This document shows, piece by piece, positions 1 to 10,320 of a DNA stretch of 64,000 bases. Below the pieces are notes generated by a model. The model did not search any database. It worked only from the letters and a program-made list of their open reading frames with translations, and was not told the DNA's origin. The DNA lies in the NCBI GenBank assembly GCA_023078685.1, contig JALGAS010000004.1:3658001-3722000 (forward strand), in the 5' to 3' direction. A program made the position numbers and the translations under genes. Each line of letters begins with the position of its first letter. The stretch's first letter is position 1. The DNA comes from Neopestalotiopsis rosae (taxonomy: Eukaryota; Ascomycota; Sordariomycetes; Amphisphaeriales; Sporocadaceae).

Positions 1-1466
1 GCAGAAGTATCCGGGTTTGAAGGTGTCGCGGCGGACTTGATGTGCCTGGAAGGCCGCCAAGTGAGGGAATCGGATCCCCACCACCTCGGATCGGTTTGCA
101 GAGAACTGTAAGCCAAACACATCATGGTGTTGGGGGGAAGAACAAGTGTCTTGCCTCCAACATTCAGCGTCTGCGTCTTGTCTGCTGTCCACTTTGTGAC
201 GGGAACCGGCGTATATAGTCGCATGCTTTCGTACATCACCGCAAGACAGCGCTTCAGCCGGGGAAAGTCATGATTGTAATCCCACTCTTCCGGATTCCTC
301 TCGCCTAGCACATGGCGAAGCTCCTCGGCGACCCAATCCTGTACCGAGGGGTTGGCTGCAAGCTAATATACTGCAAAGGTGAAGACGTGAGAAGCGGTGT
401 CATGACCGGCAAAGTTAATGACAAAGATATTGCCATATATCTCCCGCTCGGTCATACCCTCTCCCTCCTTCGCTCCCAATGAAGCCTTGGCCAAGGATGT
501 CAAAAACGTGCGATCTCCGTCTCCTCCAGTGATACCCTTGGCGACTTTGGCCTTCTCCGATTCGTACATTTCAGTCATGGAATGCTGAAATCCCTTCACT
601 GCCTTCGCAAGCTGCCGCCATGGCTTTGGTAGCCATATTGCATTGGTGAAGAACTTGGGTCCCATAGCGATCAGCAAGATACAATTCTCTAATATCAGCT
701 GTAGAGAGTCCTTGTAACTTGCAGATGGGTCCGCATGTGATGTCTCCTCGTAACCTTCGAATTTGAAGGATTTGCCAAAGCCGGCTTTGCTGAGTACACC
801 CAGAGACAAAGAACGAAGGTCGTTTGCCGTACTACGCACAGATGAACGTGATGCCCAGTATCGAATCATGTCATTGGCTTGGGATATGCTTTCTGACCAG
901 ACTGTCTCGTTGTACTGTTCGTTGAAACAGGAAGCCATGAGCTTCCTCTGAGAGACCCATTTCTGGCCCTCGACCTATGAACGCTCTATCAGTCACACTG
1001 GCATGCAATATGAGGACGATTGGATCAGGGGACTCACACTACCAACGCTAGGACCGAAAACATCCAAGACTTGTGTGAGCTCGACACATCTTGGGAAGTC
1101 ATCCCTTCTCCGAGTGATCTCCATCACGATGTCTGGATGACCGATGTACAACCAGTTACGCCCAGGTGTCACCAGCATGAAGACGTCGCCAAGTTCATGA
1201 TGAGAGTAGTATCGATCATGCAGCTCCCAGCCCATCCAATTGTACCTGGTGAAGGTGCTTTCGCCGAACCATCGCCTTACATAGCGGAGCACCTTGTTGT
1301 CTACCAGCATCCAAAAATGATTTAGATGGCTAATGGGAATGACACGGAAGCGGACGCCGATTCGACGAGCCACTAAATAGTTGCGAAAAAGCGAATAGCA
1401 TGTTTGCAACGTCACTATCGTGATAAGCACGAAAATGGCGGCGCACAATAACAAAAGGAACGACAT
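1..1466 (-). pseudogene. cytochrome P450, interrupted by an in-frame TAG; 3' end outside window
   Basis: Microsomal-type P450 monooxygenase. The start ATG at 1464-1466 opens a hydrophobic N-terminal anchor (MSFLLLLCAAIFVLITIVTL). One GT-AG intron lies at 975-1037 and splices in phase (PSVGS|VEGQKW). The I-helix motif reads FAGHDTASH. At 363-365 the frame meets TAG, yet the same frame continues without a gap into LAANPSVQDWVAEEL, the K-helix ESMR (ExxR) and DPRWWGSDS, and leaves the window before the heme-binding cysteine. The stop therefore sits in place of one residue inside a conserved block, giving a 346-aa product without ExxR or heme ligand. I see no intron that removes it. The options are a nonsense-mutated allele or a sequencing error. 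A CAG-to-TAG change would fit RIP, but that is speculation. Confidence 0.8.
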
Positions 1467-2202
1467 GATAGGGAAATGGAAGGTCAAAGAACAGAGACCA
1501 ACCAGAGTCGACTTCGAGGATGAACACAACAGTCGGCTGCACCCCAAAAGATGGCGATGCATATGCAGAACAAAGGGCACGGGAACCAGCCAGTGGAAAG
1601 CCTCGAGTTCAGCATTACGATTCACGCTGTCTTCCCGACTCTTCGACACAACCAACGGCCCGTATGCATTAGACGGGTGCCTAGCACAGACAGGGGTGTA
1701 CAGTGGATGCCCATGGGCGGCGAGCGGCTAGCAGATCAATCAAATCTTAGTGGAGTTACAAGGGCCGGCCTGTCTAGAGCCATCTATTGTTGGCTGCTCA
1801 GAATAGCACCTCCAACGCCTACGCACACTGGGGATAAATCCATGAGGATATGCATCTTGACACATCAAGACTGGTGCGCCAACATTGCTGTCGCGTTATT
1901 ACCCTCATTTGGCCCCAACATGGCACTAGTTGGTCATCGTAAGTTGTGCGCTAGGCGTGCATCTTGATCGTTTGCAGATTTCATGGCATAGATTTACTGA
2001 AACTTCACAATCTACGCCCTGTAGCGCGCATGGCATGGCATGGGGAACGAGACAATAACCCCACTCTAACAACAAAGCCCAGCATATCGCGATGGATATA
2101 ATGCGCTCCTGTTGGTATCTTTGGCATCTTCCACAAGCAATAGACTGGGTAATTTTTCTCAATTTATTCATTGTTCCAGGGACATGAAAGTTTCTTGACT
2201 GT
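1467..2202. other. intergenic, divergent promoter region
   Basis: Lies between the diverging starts of the P450 and the rhodopsin-domain gene. It should hold both promoters. No coding frame with family features, RNA gene or repeat was recognised. Confidence 0.6.
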
Positions 2203-3530
2203 ATGACCATGTTGTCCAAAATACTTGCTCGTCAAGATGCCCAGCAGGCGCAAGACTCTCTGCCTTCTCCCCCTGGGGTCCCGTACAATCTTTTCATTGT
2301 AAGTCTTTCTCACCTCGGTCTACTTCCCTACTCAATATCAATACTGATAATTTTTACGAATCAAGGGCTTCTCATGGGCCGGCGTCGCAGTCGCAACCAT
2401 CTTCGTTGGCGCAAGGTTCTACACACGCTTCCGAACCTCTCCCAAGCTACATCTGGATGACTTCTTCATCTCTTTTGCATATGTCTTGGTGGTTATAACA
2501 GCCAGCCTTTGGCAGTGGAATGCCTCTGAAATGTACTACATCCTGAATGTAAACGCTGGACTCGCCACGGCGGACGCCGACATTTGGCCCCGTACGCGTC
2601 GCTGGCTTCTTGTTTCCTTTTTGGTGGAGCTCTTCTTCTACACCACTTTGATTCTCTTCAAGCTGTCAATGCTCTTCTTCTTCAGGCGCATTGGCGCAAT
2701 AGCCAGGACGTTCAAGTACATATGGTGGCCAGTCCTGATCTTTTCCCTTTGCACTTATGTTGCGGCCGCCGGCAATATTGGGCACAAATGCCTTTTCGGT
2801 GATCTGGAGACAATCACTGTCTATTGCAATTCTCCCTCTGGCACATCGCACCTAAAGAATACCCTTGATGTCAACTGTGCGCTTGACGTACTTTCGGACT
2901 TCTTGAGTGGGTATTTGAGCATACCATCACTACAAAGCTTGCCTGTGCTAACATTTGGCTCAAGTCATGCTTATTCCCTTTAATTTACTCTGGAATGTCC
3001 GCATTCGGCTAGTCAAGAAGATTGCTTTTCTGGGTATCTTCTCTCTTTCAATTGTCACCATGGGTATTGCTATTGCAAGAGCGACAGAAGTGGATGCTAC
3101 GCAAAAGTCAAATGGGTTAATTGACAGCACGTATCTCTGGTTCTGGAGTGCTCTTCAATCCTCTCTGTGTAGGTCAAGGAGTCCTTGCTCTTATGAGTCT
3201 CATCTTGTGCATTCACTAACCGTCTGACTCTGATGATTAGGCATTGTTGTCGCATGTTCGTCGGCGTTCCGCCAGCTATTTGTGTCTGCACCCACTGTAA
3301 ACAACAATCCGCCTTGGAAACCGACCTCGTCCTTCTACGATCGTATGGTTTCAAGTTTTGCTCAACGGGGGAAAAGAAACAGTAATTCACTGTACGATAT
3401 GTCTGATATCACCGAGGCAGGTGATATTTCTGAGCAATGTTCATCCCATAAAAGTGCTGATGGAGACTTACAAGAGAACCACAAGAGCCACGGCGTCGCA
3501 CCTCGCCAACAAACTTTGCCTGTCTATTGA
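2203..3530 (+). CDS. rhodopsin-domain (SAT4/PTH11-like) integral membrane protein
   Basis: Predicted 376-aa plasma-membrane protein of the fungal rhodopsin-domain family, whose members have seven TM helices; some are GPCR-like sensors and most have no known function. Four exons: 2203-2298, 2366-2906, 2965-3168 and 3241-3530, all GT-AG and in phase. Visible marks are GFSWAGVAVATIFVGARFYTR with LHLDDFF after TM2, FFYTTLILFKLSMLFFFRRI (TM3 and following loop), a Cys pair in the extracellular part (KCLFG, YCNSP), ALDVLSDFLIMLIPF (the D-x2-SD helix) and a hydrophilic Ser-rich C-terminal tail. The start ATG follows directly on the presumed 5' leader. It is divergent to the broken P450. The family call is firm; the role is not known. 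Confidence 0.85.
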
Positions 3531-4472
3531 CTCGCGGAAACATTCACAGTTCCTGACAAAGGAATTGGGCAACTTGTGGCCCAGTTCGGTGACACTCAAC
3601 ACATGCATCCAAAAGTTGATACAGTCTTAATATACGCCAGAAATTTCCCCCACATTGCGATTTGCTTTCGGTAGCAAAAGATAGCATAGTGTATGCTTGG
3701 GTATATATGTAGTTTTATGATGCACGATTCAGGGCTCCTTCTGTGGTTGCACCCCATGAACGTTTGCGTCAAAAAATCCTGACATGATCCACAGCCGGTT
3801 GCTGATACATGGTATGTGCCGGGACTAAGCCATGATGCTTTTGACGCGATGGTTCAGATGTGTTTGTTGATACTACCGTTTACTACGATTCAATCACCGT
3901 CAGCCAAGGGCCGGTGCAAGTATTGGGAGCTGGAATAAGGGTTATTCATACCCTGAACCGAGCAATCCTTGTATCAGGTACATTGCTTGCATACAGATAA
4001 CCAACATGATCTGATCTTCGCGTCCGCTGCAGACACTAGGCAGCAGCATTAGAGAACATTCGTATCTAGATAATGCCACCTTGCAACGATCCTTGCTGTT
4101 GATTTTTGGGACAATTCATCTGAGAAGGGTGTAATTGCGGGCCGACATGCACGATGGCAATTTCGGCTGATAGGCTACAACATTGCCCCTGCAAAAGAGA
4201 CTAGCGTTCCGGGAAGCCTCAACATAACGCGTGGGTACAACAACAAGAGACACTCCTAAGTCGCGTATGGCAATCGCGTATGCAGGTTTATTGATGTGGC
4301 GTACCCTGGGGAGTTGTTTGGAATGCTTGTTTATAAGGCTTGTTTGCCTGTCCTCAAAGCTTGGTATCAAAGCTTGACTCTTTAGTCTTCTGCTTCCAAT
4401 ACCGTTGTTGTGAATACATTGCATAGCTTGGCTTTCATTCAGGTGGAAGGCAGTTTCTCCTTCGCTACTATA
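3531..4472. other. intergenic
   Basis: 3' flank of the rhodopsin-domain gene and 5' region of the efflux transporter. Nothing else recognised. Confidence 0.6.
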
Positions 4473-6415
4473 ATGGAGAACAAAACAGGGGAAACTACCG
4501 CACCCACAGATCGCGATGACTTGGGAGTGGCGGGCACATCAATATTGCCCGACGAGAAGAAGCATGACACCGCAATCCACATACAAGCTGACCCTCCAAG
4601 CCAGGCAGGACCACATCAACCAGAACAATCCCACCTCCATGGGCTGAAACTCGTCCTCCTCATCACTATTCTGTACTTGGGCATCTATCTTGTAGCCTTA
4701 GAGCTCACGATGCTGTCCACCTTGGTCCCAATCATGACGGACCAATTCGGAAATGTGACCAACATCTCGTGGTACTCTTCAGCATACGTCTTGTCCTTGT
4801 GCGTTACTCCCGTCACTCATGTTCCTTTTCCGCGTGCAATGATGGATCGAGACTAACCCATGACTATACTAGATGTGTCTTCACGCCTGTAGGAGGCAAG
4901 TTGTACAGTCAACTGCCCGTCAAACTCGTGTACCTATCATCGATTGGCACCTTTAGCATCGGCCTTTTGGTCTCCTCGCTGGCAAAATCGAGCCGCATGT
5001 TTATTGCCGGCCGAGTAATTAACGGGATAGGAGCAGCAGGCCAATTCGGAGGAGCTTTACTACTGATCGGTCCTTCTTGCCGGCCCGAAGTTCGCCCCCT
5101 CGTGACTGCCGGTGCCTTCTCAATAGTACCTGTAGGATCCATGACTGGCCCTATAATTGCTGGAGCACTAGCAGCTCATGCAGGCTGGCGCTGGTGTAGC
5201 TTCTCTCTCACACCGTTATGTATGCAGCAGTTGTCGCTAATAAATCTGTAGGCTTTTGGATGCTCCTATTCGTGAGTGGCTTCATCATAATCTGCGCCTC
5301 TTTAATGAAGCTGCCAGAGAAGACCATTAAGCCACCCATTCGACAAGGGCTAAAGGCACTCCCGCGTAAAATTGACCTTGTCGGATTTGTCTTGTTTGCC
5401 TCGGCTGCTGTGATGCTTCTACTAGCTCTGACGTGGGGCGGACAAGCTACGATATCTTGGTTGTCGGCTACTATCATTGGGCTGCTTTGTGGTGGCGTAT
5501 GCTCTGCTGTACTGTTTTGTTTTTGGTGCCGATTCAAACAAGACGATGCATTGATCCCACCCTCTTGTCTGACCCAACGTTCAGTCTACGTTGGGAGTTT
5601 ACTTATGTGTCTCCAGGGAGGAGCTACACAGGCAATCCCCTTCTTCCTACCGTTATGGTTTCAAGCCATCAAGGGTGATAGTACTGAGGAGAGCGCAGTT
5701 CACATACTGCCGTCCCTAATTTCCATGATCGTTGCCACCATGACCTGTGGATCCTTGCTGCGAAAGCTAAGATATATCCCGCCTTGGGCTATCATTGGAG
5801 GCCTAATCACTAGCATCGGGTCGGGTCTCTTGACGACGCTTACCCCCGAGACATCAACAGGGAAGTGGATAGGGTATCAGATCATTACCAGTTTCGGGCG
5901 CGGATTGGCCTTCCAGATCGTGAGTAACACAGTGTTCCATGTATGGTAACTTGATCACTGAGTATCAACTATTTGCAGCCGATTACTGCCGTCCAAGAAT
6001 TTGTACCGCCTGCCAAACACGCCATATCAATAACGTCTATGAATCTATTTATGCAGTTGGGAAATGCTGTGTCAGTGTCAGCTTCTCAGACTATATTCAA
6101 TAACCGACTGCCTGTGCTTCTCTCTCGGTATGCACCTGAAGTGAACAACACCATGGTGCTACAAGCTGGTGCTACTCGGGTCCGCCACGTCATACCGCCA
6201 GAGCAGCTGCCTGGGTTCTTAAGGGCATACAACGAAGCTATAGCGAATATTTTTGTATGTGACGGGCTGACTGATTCCTTCCTGTTCAACTGCTTACCAT
6301 CCTGACATCTCAGTATCTCACTACCGCTGTCGCAATTCTGTCGTTCCTGGTTAGCTTCGCCATGGAGTGGAAGCGACTAGACAAAGTGCCGGCCAACACC
6401 AAATCGAAGGTTTGA
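4473..6415 (+). CDS. MFS drug/toxin efflux transporter (DHA2-like, 14 TM)
   Basis: A 564-aa proton-antiport transporter of the DHA2 group, the type that exports fungal metabolites and drugs. Exons 4473-4798, 4873-5195, 5252-5919, 5979-6254 and 6314-6415 join in frame with GT-AG borders. A long polar N-terminus (about 65 aa) precedes TM1 (LVLLITILYLGIYLVALELT). Next come a PVGGKLY motif after TM2, RVINGIGAAGQFGGALLLI (TM4) and the antiporter-type motif GPIIAGALAAHAGWRW (TM5). ATG 4473 is chosen over an upstream in-frame CTG/GTG because the family starts with such a polar stretch. Substrate unknown. It is a stand-alone transporter next to the gene array and shares no obvious pathway with it. 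Confidence 0.88.
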
Positions 6416-6888
6416 GGTTTCCTCAACGAATGCACAAAGGAAAGCAGCCGGCCCCAGATACGTATCAAGGGCCGTGCCCCTCGGACGGGTATCACATTGC
6501 AGCCGGAGAAGAGGAAATATGTCAACTCCTGAAAGATATCGTCAAAGGCTGAAGAGCTCTGTAATGCCATGAATCTTTGCGATATGCCACGAAGTCCATT
6601 TCCAATTAGAAGTGAGACAAAACGAGTGATGCCTGATTTACATGTGGTTTTTAAGCCGGTAGTAGTGGCTCCGAACAAATCGAATGAACGCCGTTCCTCT
6701 TTTTCGCGAAGGTAGAACTGAATGTGTGGCTTGCCACCTAAATTATCTTTGGCAGTGACCAAGCGTATATGTACAAGCATATTTCTTATGATGACCAGAT
6801 TCCACCGGTGCTTGATCGCAATGCCAAAACATCAATACAAAGGAAACAACGATCCACCGACATGACATGGGAGTGTCTATCCAAATCA
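6416..6888. other. intergenic, convergent 3' ends
   Basis: Between the 3' end of the transporter and the 3' end of array copy A. An opposite-strand open frame here has no recognisable features and overlaps the transporter's last exon. Nothing supported. Confidence 0.55.
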
Positions 6889-7521
6889 TCAGTAAGATTC
6901 ATCCGATTCGAAAGTTTCGTCCTGCATGGTGACCTCGGCCAAGACTGCCTCATCTTCATCCTTAAAAGTCACTGTCGTTGTACCGAGCGACGCGTTGCGA
7001 GTGACAGTGGTCAGATTGGGTTCCCAGGCGAGGAACGCCTTGACAGGCGGAAGGCACTTCTGGAAAGCTTTACCCAGGTCGCAATCAGCTGCAAGTCCGG
7101 CATCGTCACACCAATCTTCCTCTCCCTCCTGTGGTCAATGCTTAAGAGCACGCATCTATGCATACCCCACTTGTCGAGATCGCCAATGAATCTTGCAAGA
7201 GCTGCGCGTATCTGGGTAGCGTAGACGGCATTATCATTGGCGGCAGAAGACTTCTTGGGAACTCCGACACTCTTGAGGTGATGAGCCAGCTGGAACGGGA
7301 TGCCGACGACAAGTTCGTGACAAGCGAATGGGACCTTGAATCCTTTTATCAATTGAGATGGTCTCTATGTAACCTAGAATAGAGTATTCGCTATTAGTAT
7401 CGCAGTAAATAGTAAATAGCGAGAAACCCGCAGCACACTTACTGTATTTAGGATCGATGCTTCCGTAGTAGTCACGGTCACTACGACGGGCGTACTTGGG
7501 GAATTGAACCTGGGTGGACAT
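6889..7521 (-). pseudogene. array family copy A, frameshifted
   Basis: First member of the unnamed paralogous family. Exon 1 (7443-7521) reads MSTQVQFPKYARRSDRDYYG and ends SIDPKY before GTAAGT, exactly like the intact copies. Exon 2 retains KGFKVPFACHELVVGIPF, the helix ATQIRAALARFIGDLDK, the GMHRCVLLSID motif and, in another frame, LTTVTRNASLGTTTVTFKDE and an acidic tail. Two frame changes are needed: one near 7345 (an extra A in AAAAGG) and one near 7120. No TATA/palindrome cassette precedes it; its exon 1 abuts the 3' flank of copy B, so it also lacks its promoter. A dead copy is the simplest reading. Confidence 0.8.
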
Positions 7522-7534
7522 CTTGGAGACTCCT

Positions 7535-7681
7535 CAATTGCTGGCCAAATAAACAAAATGATTATGTGAATAGATTCATCAAAAACGCCGACCATTTTCC
7601 AGAACGCCTTAACCCTTAAGTAAATGCTAGAATGTCATCCTTGTGCCCTGTTTGTGCACCAGTGGGTTTTCCTCCTCTATT
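7535..7681. repeat. 3' flank shared by array copies B and E (first instance)
   Basis: About 150 bp downstream of copy B resembles 15755-15909 downstream of copy E, including the identical 14-mer cgccgaccattttc. It shows that the duplicated unit includes the 3' flank. Confidence 0.7.
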
Positions 7682-8316
7682 CTACTCATCTGAGTCATCC
7701 GATTCATCAGAATCCTCCAATTCATCAGACATAACAACTTCCACCAAGATAGTTTCGTCGTCGTCTTTGAACGTAACCGTGGTCTTGCCCTTTGCAGCGT
7801 CACGGACGACTGTGGTAAGCTCTGGGTCCCAGCGGTGGAAAGCCTTGATGTCGTGAAACGACTGCTGGAATGCGTTGCCGAAGGAGTCGTCATCGGCAAC
7901 TCCCAATTCCTCACGAATCTCGTCCTCCTCTTCCTTTGAGAGGCGCAAGAGCACTCAGTTGTAGAGTCCATACTTATCACAATCTCCCATGAGTTTTGTG
8001 ATTGCTGTACGAATCTTGGCCTCTGAGATGTCGTTGGTGGAAGAATGGTTGTTGCGAACACCCACACTGGCTAGCAGCCGTCCAAGCTCGGATGGTACGC
8101 CGACAACGAGGTTATAAGCAGAGCCACGGATTTTGAAGCCACCGGCGATTGCGACGGTCTCCATGTTCCCTGCGAAGAAAGGCTGGAGTTAGCATTGATA
8201 TTGTCAGGGACTGTTGTAAAAATAGATAGAGACTCACAATACTTGTCGTTCACGATCTTGCAGTAGTCTCGGTCGCTGCTGCGAGCGTACTTGGGTAGCT
8301 TAACGTGGATAGACAT
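7682..8316 (-). pseudogene. array family copy B, single UGA at a conserved Cys codon
   Basis: Exon 1 (8238-8316) encodes MSIHVKLPKYARSSDRDY and ends at KY. The 68-nt intron is 8170-8237. Exon 2 gives METVAIAGGFKIRGSAYN, LVVGVPSELGRLLASVGV and KIRTAITKLMGDCDKYGLYN, then TGA at 7955-7957. The same frame resumes at once with VLLRLSKEEEDEIREELGV, AFHRWDPELTTVVRDAAKG, TTVTFKDDDETILVEV and an acidic tail ending DSDESDDSDE. Intact copies have Cys (TGC/TGT) at this position (GLYNC). The rest is undamaged and the promoter cassette at 8745-8893 is complete, so this is a very recent break, a sequencing error or, much less likely, recoding. The truncated product would be 97 aa. Confidence 0.85.
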
Positions 8317-8744
8317 ATTTGCGATGTTCGAGACGCGTGTCTGAGAGAAGAACTTGATATATCGTTACGAAGACACTCTGGTAGTAAGGTTCTGTATGAT
8401 GACCAAATACTTGAATGGAAGTATGGGAAGTAATGTTGAATGATTGCAAGCGATGCAACGAATGGATGTGAGGAGCTTTGTGACAATTATGTTGATGATT
8501 CTGATGATCTTCTGTCCGAGTTCTTAACGGAAGTGTGAATTGTATCCTGCGGTCGCAAAGTCGGTCCGATGGGGTCAAAGAAGGGAACTAGGAGGAAGGT
8601 CTCGTTGAGGGTATCGTAGAAGATGCAGACGTCTATGTTGCGTCACGAAGATGATGTACTTCTTGCTTGGCAATACTGCAATAAGGGTACGAGAGAGACA
8701 ACGGAAGAAGAGAAAAAAAGAATGAGCGAGTTGGAAGAATGGGC

Positions 8745-8893
8745 CTACATTTATACTAAAAATATTGTCCCCCACCAACTGGCGATGTGAAGGCTGACAG
8801 CAGGCCGCGCAGACTGAACAGCTGCGCAGGCTCACCAGGCAGCGCCGACTATGCCAGGTAGTGGGACCACGTGAATACTGCCGGGTGGTGAGG
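8745..8893 (-). promoter_or_regulatory. array promoter cassette of copy B
   Basis: On the minus strand, in order toward the gene: a region with GCAGGCCGCGC and a CAGCTG-centred imperfect palindrome, a GGTGGGGGAC G-run, a TATAAAT box (8749-8755) and then a CT-rich leader. The same order recurs upstream of copies E, F, G, I and J. TATA to ATG distance is about 430 bp. Confidence 0.75.
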
Positions 8894-9702
8894 CCGTTTG
8901 TCAATGGCGCGCCTGTTTTTGGTTATCGACTTCAACCAGCATGTCTAATTCCTGGTTAGAATTTCCTAATTTTGGTGGATTGGGTACCACTGGCGAGCGT
9001 CGCGACTCGCTCAAGACTAGGTAGTTTTCGAGAGCCCGCCAGTCTACACAGGAAGAGAGAAAGGCTAGGAGAGGTCTTGAACAGAAGACACTTTGCTTAA
9101 GTACAGTACCAGCCGATGTATATACTAGAGCTCTACATGTAGTCAAAATACTCGCATCGATATTATCTCGCTCTGAACAGGTTGTCCTCAGGATGCCGTC
9201 CTCGTTCTTGGCTCTTTATACAAGCTGACGGGTTGTCTCGAATTGGTATCATTCTTCATATCATCACATGTGGCGAGACAACACTGGCACGGAGACTAGG
9301 CTGTTAAAAGCCTGACGTGTTGCGTGAGCCTGCCCACATACGTACCTAGACAGCAACGCCCTACATGCAATTTTGTTGCGTTTGTCCGCTGACTCGTCTG
9401 ACCTTTCTTCTCAGAGCGCCGGCAAAGATCAAATCGAAGACTTGAGGCTTAATTGACTCGTATCGTACACACATTTCTGTTACAACAACCACTGTGGGAG
9501 ATTTCGTGATTCGAGCAGGTTCAAGGGACTGAATGCTGTTTGATTCAGATCAAGCGCAGTGCCTCGAGTTGTATGGAAGAAACTGATGGTACATGAAATC
9601 ACTAGCCATCTAGCTGCAATGCAGGCGTAGTTCCACGCCTCGTCATCTCAAGTAACATAGTACTTTCATTGCTTCAGCGGCATCCAATCTGAGCTTGGAA
9701 CT
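8894..9702. other. intergenic
   Basis: Between the copy B cassette and the remains of copy C. No gene, RNA or repeat recognised. Confidence 0.55.
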
Positions 9703-10120
9703 TTAGTATGAATGTGATTCGTCCGAGTCATCCGACTCGCAACCTTCGTCCAGAATCATGACCTTGATCAGTATGATCTCGTCTTCGTCGTTGAAAGTGA
9801 CGATCATCTTGCCAAGAGACACGTCGCGTACAACGGTGCCTAGGCTGGGATCTCAGCGGAGAAAAGCTTTCCCAAGAGGAGAGAGGTCTCTGAGGGGCGT
9901 CACCGGGATCGCGATGGAGGGTCTCGGGAAGTCCGTCCCTCTTGAGGTACCAGGCTAGCTCAATTGGAATTCCAATAACGAGCTCGTGCTCGGCCCACGG
10001 AATCATGAGATTTCCATCGATACAGACGGCCTGCTTAATATCTGCAGTGGAGGAAATGGTGTTCACACCACGGAGACTAGTACTGAAAGATCTTGCATAC
10101 AAATGTCCTCTACCAGACAT
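9703..10120 (-). pseudogene. array family copy C, degenerate with internal deletion
   Basis: Recognisable pieces are HELVIGIPIELAWYLKRDGL (the GGFKI/LIVAVP block) and, in another frame, KMIVTFNDEDEIILIKVMIL with the acidic end CESDDSDES. The middle third, which in intact copies holds the IRTAI helix and GLHNCVLL, is missing, and the frame changes near 9850. MSGRGHLYARSF at its start may be a worn exon 1. No promoter cassette is visible upstream, where an unrelated gene now ends at 10321. Confidence 0.7.
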
Positions 10121-10320
10121 GGAGTCATCCAAAGAGGAAGGATGCAGGATCCGAAATTGAAGGCGCGCATGCCAAATGTCAAGGCCAAATAGAGTTCAAT
10201 CATGGGATGAATCATTTTTCGTCAAAATAAAATTATAAGTAGTCAATTTTCATGTTCAAATTATTAATTAATACAGTAGCCAAATGCGCGCTTAGTCCTT
10301 ACAAGTTGCGCCTAATTGCT

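Noticed and set aside
6310..6780. 156-aa minus-strand open frame beside the efflux transporter
   Set aside because: Overlaps the transporter's last exon and shows no recognisable domain.
7955..7957. Selenocysteine at the Cys-to-UGA position of copy B
   Set aside because: Ascomycetes are not known to have selenocysteine machinery, and other copies are plainly decaying; nonsense mutation is simpler.
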